This document shows, piece by piece, positions 61,828 to 64,000 of a DNA stretch of 64,000 nt (within the stretch, counting starts at the first letter, position 1; every line of letters starts with the position of its first letter). The translations under genes and the position numbers were made by a program. Source of the stretch: Xanthomonas codiaei (lineage in GTDB: Bacteria > Pseudomonadota > Gammaproteobacteria > Xanthomonadales > Xanthomonadaceae); assembly GCF_002939785.1 (NCBI RefSeq), contig NZ_MDEC01000010.1, forward strand, positions 72,220 through 136,219, written 5' to 3'. Below the pieces are notes generated by a model that saw only the letters and a list, made by a program, of their open reading frames with translations, ran no database searches and was not told where the DNA came from.

Positions 61828-63612
61828 ATGAAGCCTCTCTTGATTGCCCTCGCCCTGGCGCTGGGCACCTGCCTGCCGCTACAGGCAAAGACCAGCACCA
61901 GCACCGCCGGCGCACCGGCCGCTCCGGCCTGGGTGCAGACCAGCAACGGCTATGCGCAGATCCTGCTCAACGCCCAGGCGCCGTTCCAGCCCGAATACGC
62001 CAGCTTCTTCGGCGTGCCCGGCTATGACGATCAGGTCGTGGACCTGGGCCCGGACAACGCCGCGCGCTATCGCGATGCCATGCGCAAGGCACGTGCCGCG
62101 TTGCAGGCCAAGCTGGCCATCGAGCGCGATGCCAATGTGCGCCAGGACCTGCAGATCATGATCGGCGCGGCCGAGCAGAACATCGAAGGCAGCGAGCTCA
62201 ACGAGCGTTATCTGCTGCCGTGGAGCGACGCCCCGGAGGCGGTCTTCAGTGGTCTCAATGGTCTGCTGTCCGACCAGACCGCGCCCGAGCGCCGTGCCAA
62301 GGCGCTGGATCGCCTCAAGCGTTACGTTGGCCTGGTGCCGGGCAGCACGCCCACCACCACGCTGGCACGCCAGCGCTACGAGGAAAAGCTGGGCAATGCC
62401 GCGCTGTTGCAGCCCACCCAGCGCGAAGTGGAGCAGGCGCTGGCCAATGTGGACACCTACGTTGCCGGTATCGGCGAGCTGTTTGCCAAGTACAAGATCG
62501 CCGGCGCCGAGGAGGCGCTCAAGGCCATGTCCACCCAGCTCAAGGACTACGCCAGCTGGACCCGCACCACCGTGCTGCCGAAGGCGCGTAAGGACACCCG
62601 TCTGCCGGAACCGCTGTACGCCTACCAACTCAAGCAGGTGGGCATCGATATCGCCCCGCAGCAGCTGATCCAGCGCGCGCAACTGGAGTTCATGGAGACC
62701 CGCTCGGCCATGCGCCAGCTGGCCCCGCTGGTGGCCAAGGCCAAGGGCGTGCAAGGCGATGACTACGTGCAGGTGATCCACGCGCTCAAGGGCAACACCA
62801 TCGCCGACGACCAGCTGGAAACCCACTACCGCGGCGTGATCGACCAGATCGACCCGATCATCCGCAAGCAGCGCATCGTCGATGTGCCCAACCGCCCGAT
62901 GCAGATGCGCCTGGGCAGTGCGGCCGAGAGCGCTGCGCAACCGGCGCCGCACTTCCTGCCGGCACCGCTGATCGGCAATACCGGCCAGCAGGGCCAGTTC
63001 GTGCTGCCGCTGGGCAACCCGACCGCCGACGGCAGCAAAAAGGAGCAGTACGACGACTTCAACTTCGGCTCGGCCGCCTGGACGCTCAGCGCGCACGAAG
63101 GCCGCCCCGGTCACGAACTGCAATTCACCGCCATGGTCGAACGCGGCGTCTCGCTGGCGCGCAGCCTGTTCGCCTTCAACTCGGTCAACGTCGAAGGCTG
63201 GGCGCTGTATGCCGAAGCGGAAATGGTGCCGTACGAGCCGCTGGACGGCCAGCTGATCGCCCTGCAGTTCCGCCTGTTGCGCGCCGCCCGCGCCATGCTC
63301 GACCCGATGCTCAACCTGGGCCTGATCGACCGCGAACGCGCGCGCCAGGTGCTGGAAGACGACGTTGGCCTCTCGCCGGCCATGACCCGCCAGGAACTGG
63401 ACCGCTACACCGTCCGCGCCCCCGGCCAGGCCGGCAGCTACTTCTACGGCTACACCCGCATCCTCGAACTGCGCATGCGCACCGAACTGGCCCTGGGCAA
63501 GAAGTTCGACCGCCTGGCCTTCAACAACTTCCTGCTCGACCAGGGCCTGCTGCCGCCGGATCAGCTGGCCAAGGCGGTGGAGACGCAATTCATTCCGGCG
63601 TACCGGAAGTAA
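61828..63612 (+). CDS. DUF885-family exported hydrolase
   Basis: A 594-residue precursor with signal peptide (LLIALALALGTCLPLQA). It is a helical protein with the DUF885 zinc-peptidase-like motif HEGRPGHELQF near 424 (HExxxH), followed by SVNVEGWALYAEAEMVPY near 452, which supplies another acidic ligand. The tail has SYFYGYTRILELR near 555. The family is thought to be metallohydrolase-like and has not been well characterised. ATG 61828 has GGAAT about 8 bases upstream. A hairpin lies at 63663-63692 after the stop. Confidence 0.88.
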   Translation: MKPLLIALALALGTCLPLQAKTSTSTAGAPAAPAWVQTSNGYAQILLNAQAPFQPEYASFFGVPGYDDQVVDLGPDNAARYRDAMRKARAALQAKLAIERDANVRQDLQIMIGAAEQNIEGSELNERYLLPWSDAPEAVFSGLNGLLSDQTAPERRAKALDRLKRYVGLVPGSTPTTTLARQRYEEKLGNAALLQPTQREVEQALANVDTYVAGIGELFAKYKIAGAEEALKAMSTQLKDYASWTRTTVLPKARKDTRLPEPLYAYQLKQVGIDIAPQQLIQRAQLEFMETRSAMRQLAPLVAKAKGVQGDDYVQVIHALKGNTIADDQLETHYRGVIDQIDPIIRKQRIVDVPNRPMQMRLGSAAESAAQPAPHFLPAPLIGNTGQQGQFVLPLGNPTADGSKKEQYDDFNFGSAAWTLSAHEGRPGHELQFTAMVERGVSLARSLFAFNSVNVEGWALYAEAEMVPYEPLDGQLIALQFRLLRAARAMLDPMLNLGLIDRERARQVLEDDVGLSPAMTRQELDRYTVRAPGQAGSYFYGYTRILELRMRTELALGKKFDRLAFNNFLLDQGLLPPDQLAKAVETQFIPAYRK

Positions 63613-63662
63613 TCACGGTACTCGCTGCTCTGGATGCCAGTTCCTGGCAGACAACCGCCTGG

Positions 63663-63692
63663 CCAGATCGCGCGCTGAAACGCGCGATCTGG
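63663..63692 (+). terminator. Hairpin after the DUF885 gene
   Basis: CCAGATCGCGCG and CGCGCGATCTGG pair perfectly (12 pairs) around CTGAAA, about 50 bases past the stop. TTCC follows, a weak U tract. Confidence 0.65.
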
Positions 63693-63718
63693 TTCCGGAC
63701 TGTGGCGGCAACGTCTTA

Positions 63719-63859
63719 GAGCGGCTAACAAAATGTAGCGAGCGGTCATCAGGTGGGTGCGGACGGCGCGGAGGAACCGCAGTGTACGAGTGGTACATGC
63801 CGATTCCGAGCACCGACCGCGCCCGCCTGGCGGCCGCGCAGTCGTTTTGCTAGCTGCTC
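63719..63859 (+). mobile_element. MITE-like element, copy C (141 bp) with TTA on both sides
   Basis: It begins GAGCGGCTAACAAAAT and ends GTTTTGCTAGCTGCTC; the termini match as inverted repeats at about 13 of 16 positions. TTA flanks it at 63716-63718 and 63860-63862, as expected for a 3-base target duplication. It is non-coding. Confidence 0.85.
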
Positions 63860-63862
63860 TTA

Positions 63863-64000
63863 GAGCGTGTTATGAACTTGAGGCTTTCGCGGCTATCGTA
63901 AGCGGATGAAGCCGCCACGCCCTTATCCGACCGACGTCTCCGATGAAGAATGGGCCTTCGCTGCCCCCTACTTGACGCTGATGGATCCACAGGCACCGCA
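63863..64000 (+). mobile_element. IS5-type insertion sequence, left end (runs off the window)
   Basis: It starts GAGCGTGTTATGAACTTGAGG directly after a TTA shared with MITE copy C and contains the first codons of a transposase at 63906. The right end lies outside the window. Confidence 0.75.
63906..64000 (+). CDS. IS5-family transposase, N-terminal fragment
   Basis: The first 31 residues are visible, including PYPTDVSDEEWAFAAPYLTL. This matches the SDxEW..L.P.L start of the IS5-family DUF4096/transposase N-terminus seen in many xanthomonad insertion sequences. The gene continues past the window, so completeness cannot be judged. Subgroup IS427 is likely given the TTA target, but this is inference. 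Confidence 0.85.
   Translation, partial: MKPPRPYPTDVSDEEWAFAAPYLTLMDPQAP

Overview
The window is a high-G+C gammaproteobacterial chromosome segment that looks like Xanthomonas. The grounds are codon use, the mix of genes (a GH39 xylosidase, a secreted pectate lyase, a GH15 enzyme beside zwf, a TonB-dependent receptor next to a tryptophan-halogenase-like gene) and intergenic repeats typical of that genus. The genus is inferred; the species was not determined. I found no rRNA, tRNA, CRISPR array or prophage. Most of the window reads as core or stable accessory chromosome, with one IS element entering at the right edge.

Layout. 1-2.0 kb: 3' part of an ankyrin-repeat gene coupled to a small tyrosine-phosphatase-like gene. 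2.0-5.7 kb: GH15 enzyme and glucose-6-phosphate dehydrogenase, translationally coupled. 5.8-10.7 kb: Kef-type antiporter and periplasmic alpha-carbonic anhydrase (minus strand), then MgtE with a hairpin leader. 10.9-14.3 kb: a small secreted protein of lower G+C and a PatZ/YfiQ-type acyl-CoA ligase/acetyltransferase.

14.9-29.1 kb is the most interesting part: a complete 'Ter' stress locus. It has a DUF475 (TerC-like) membrane protein, two TerY-type vWA proteins, a PP2C phosphatase and a divergent kinase (the TerY-P triad), three TerD-family proteins, then a tightly overlapping five-gene set (ATP-grasp, PRTase-TRSP, HAD, StiP PRTase-PELOTA, CitE-like TIM-barrel lyase) predicted to make a nucleoside-like metabolite. 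A terminator-like hairpin and a 141-bp MITE separate the two halves.

30.0-35.6 kb: nrdA and nrdB, then a flavodoxin, a thioredoxin-like protein, a DUF3592 protein and an acyl-CoA thioesterase. A candidate NrdR box overlaps the inferred nrdA promoter. 35.7-44.1 kb (mostly minus strand): pectate lyase with a candidate Clp site, a PsiE-like membrane protein, a repeat array that includes a duplicated panE 3' end, panE, an ABC-2 exporter, a plus-strand ferredoxin-NADP reductase, a broken CDF transporter remnant and a GH39 xylosidase. 44.6-49.0 kb: membrane protein plus XRE regulator module, a lipoprotein alpha/beta hydrolase and a NatAB-type exporter, followed by a 183-bp tandem duplication and a strong terminator. 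49.6-57.2 kb (minus strand): TonB-domain lipoprotein, then the receptor/SapC/JmjC-cupin/halogenase cluster. 57.6-63.6 kb: glutathione transferase, S9 peptidase, Coa1-like protein and a DUF885 hydrolase. 63.7 kb to the end: a MITE with flanking TTA and the start of an IS5-type element abutting it.

Starts were chosen from Shine-Dalgarno spacing and gene overlap. Family names come from motifs I recognised, without database searches.
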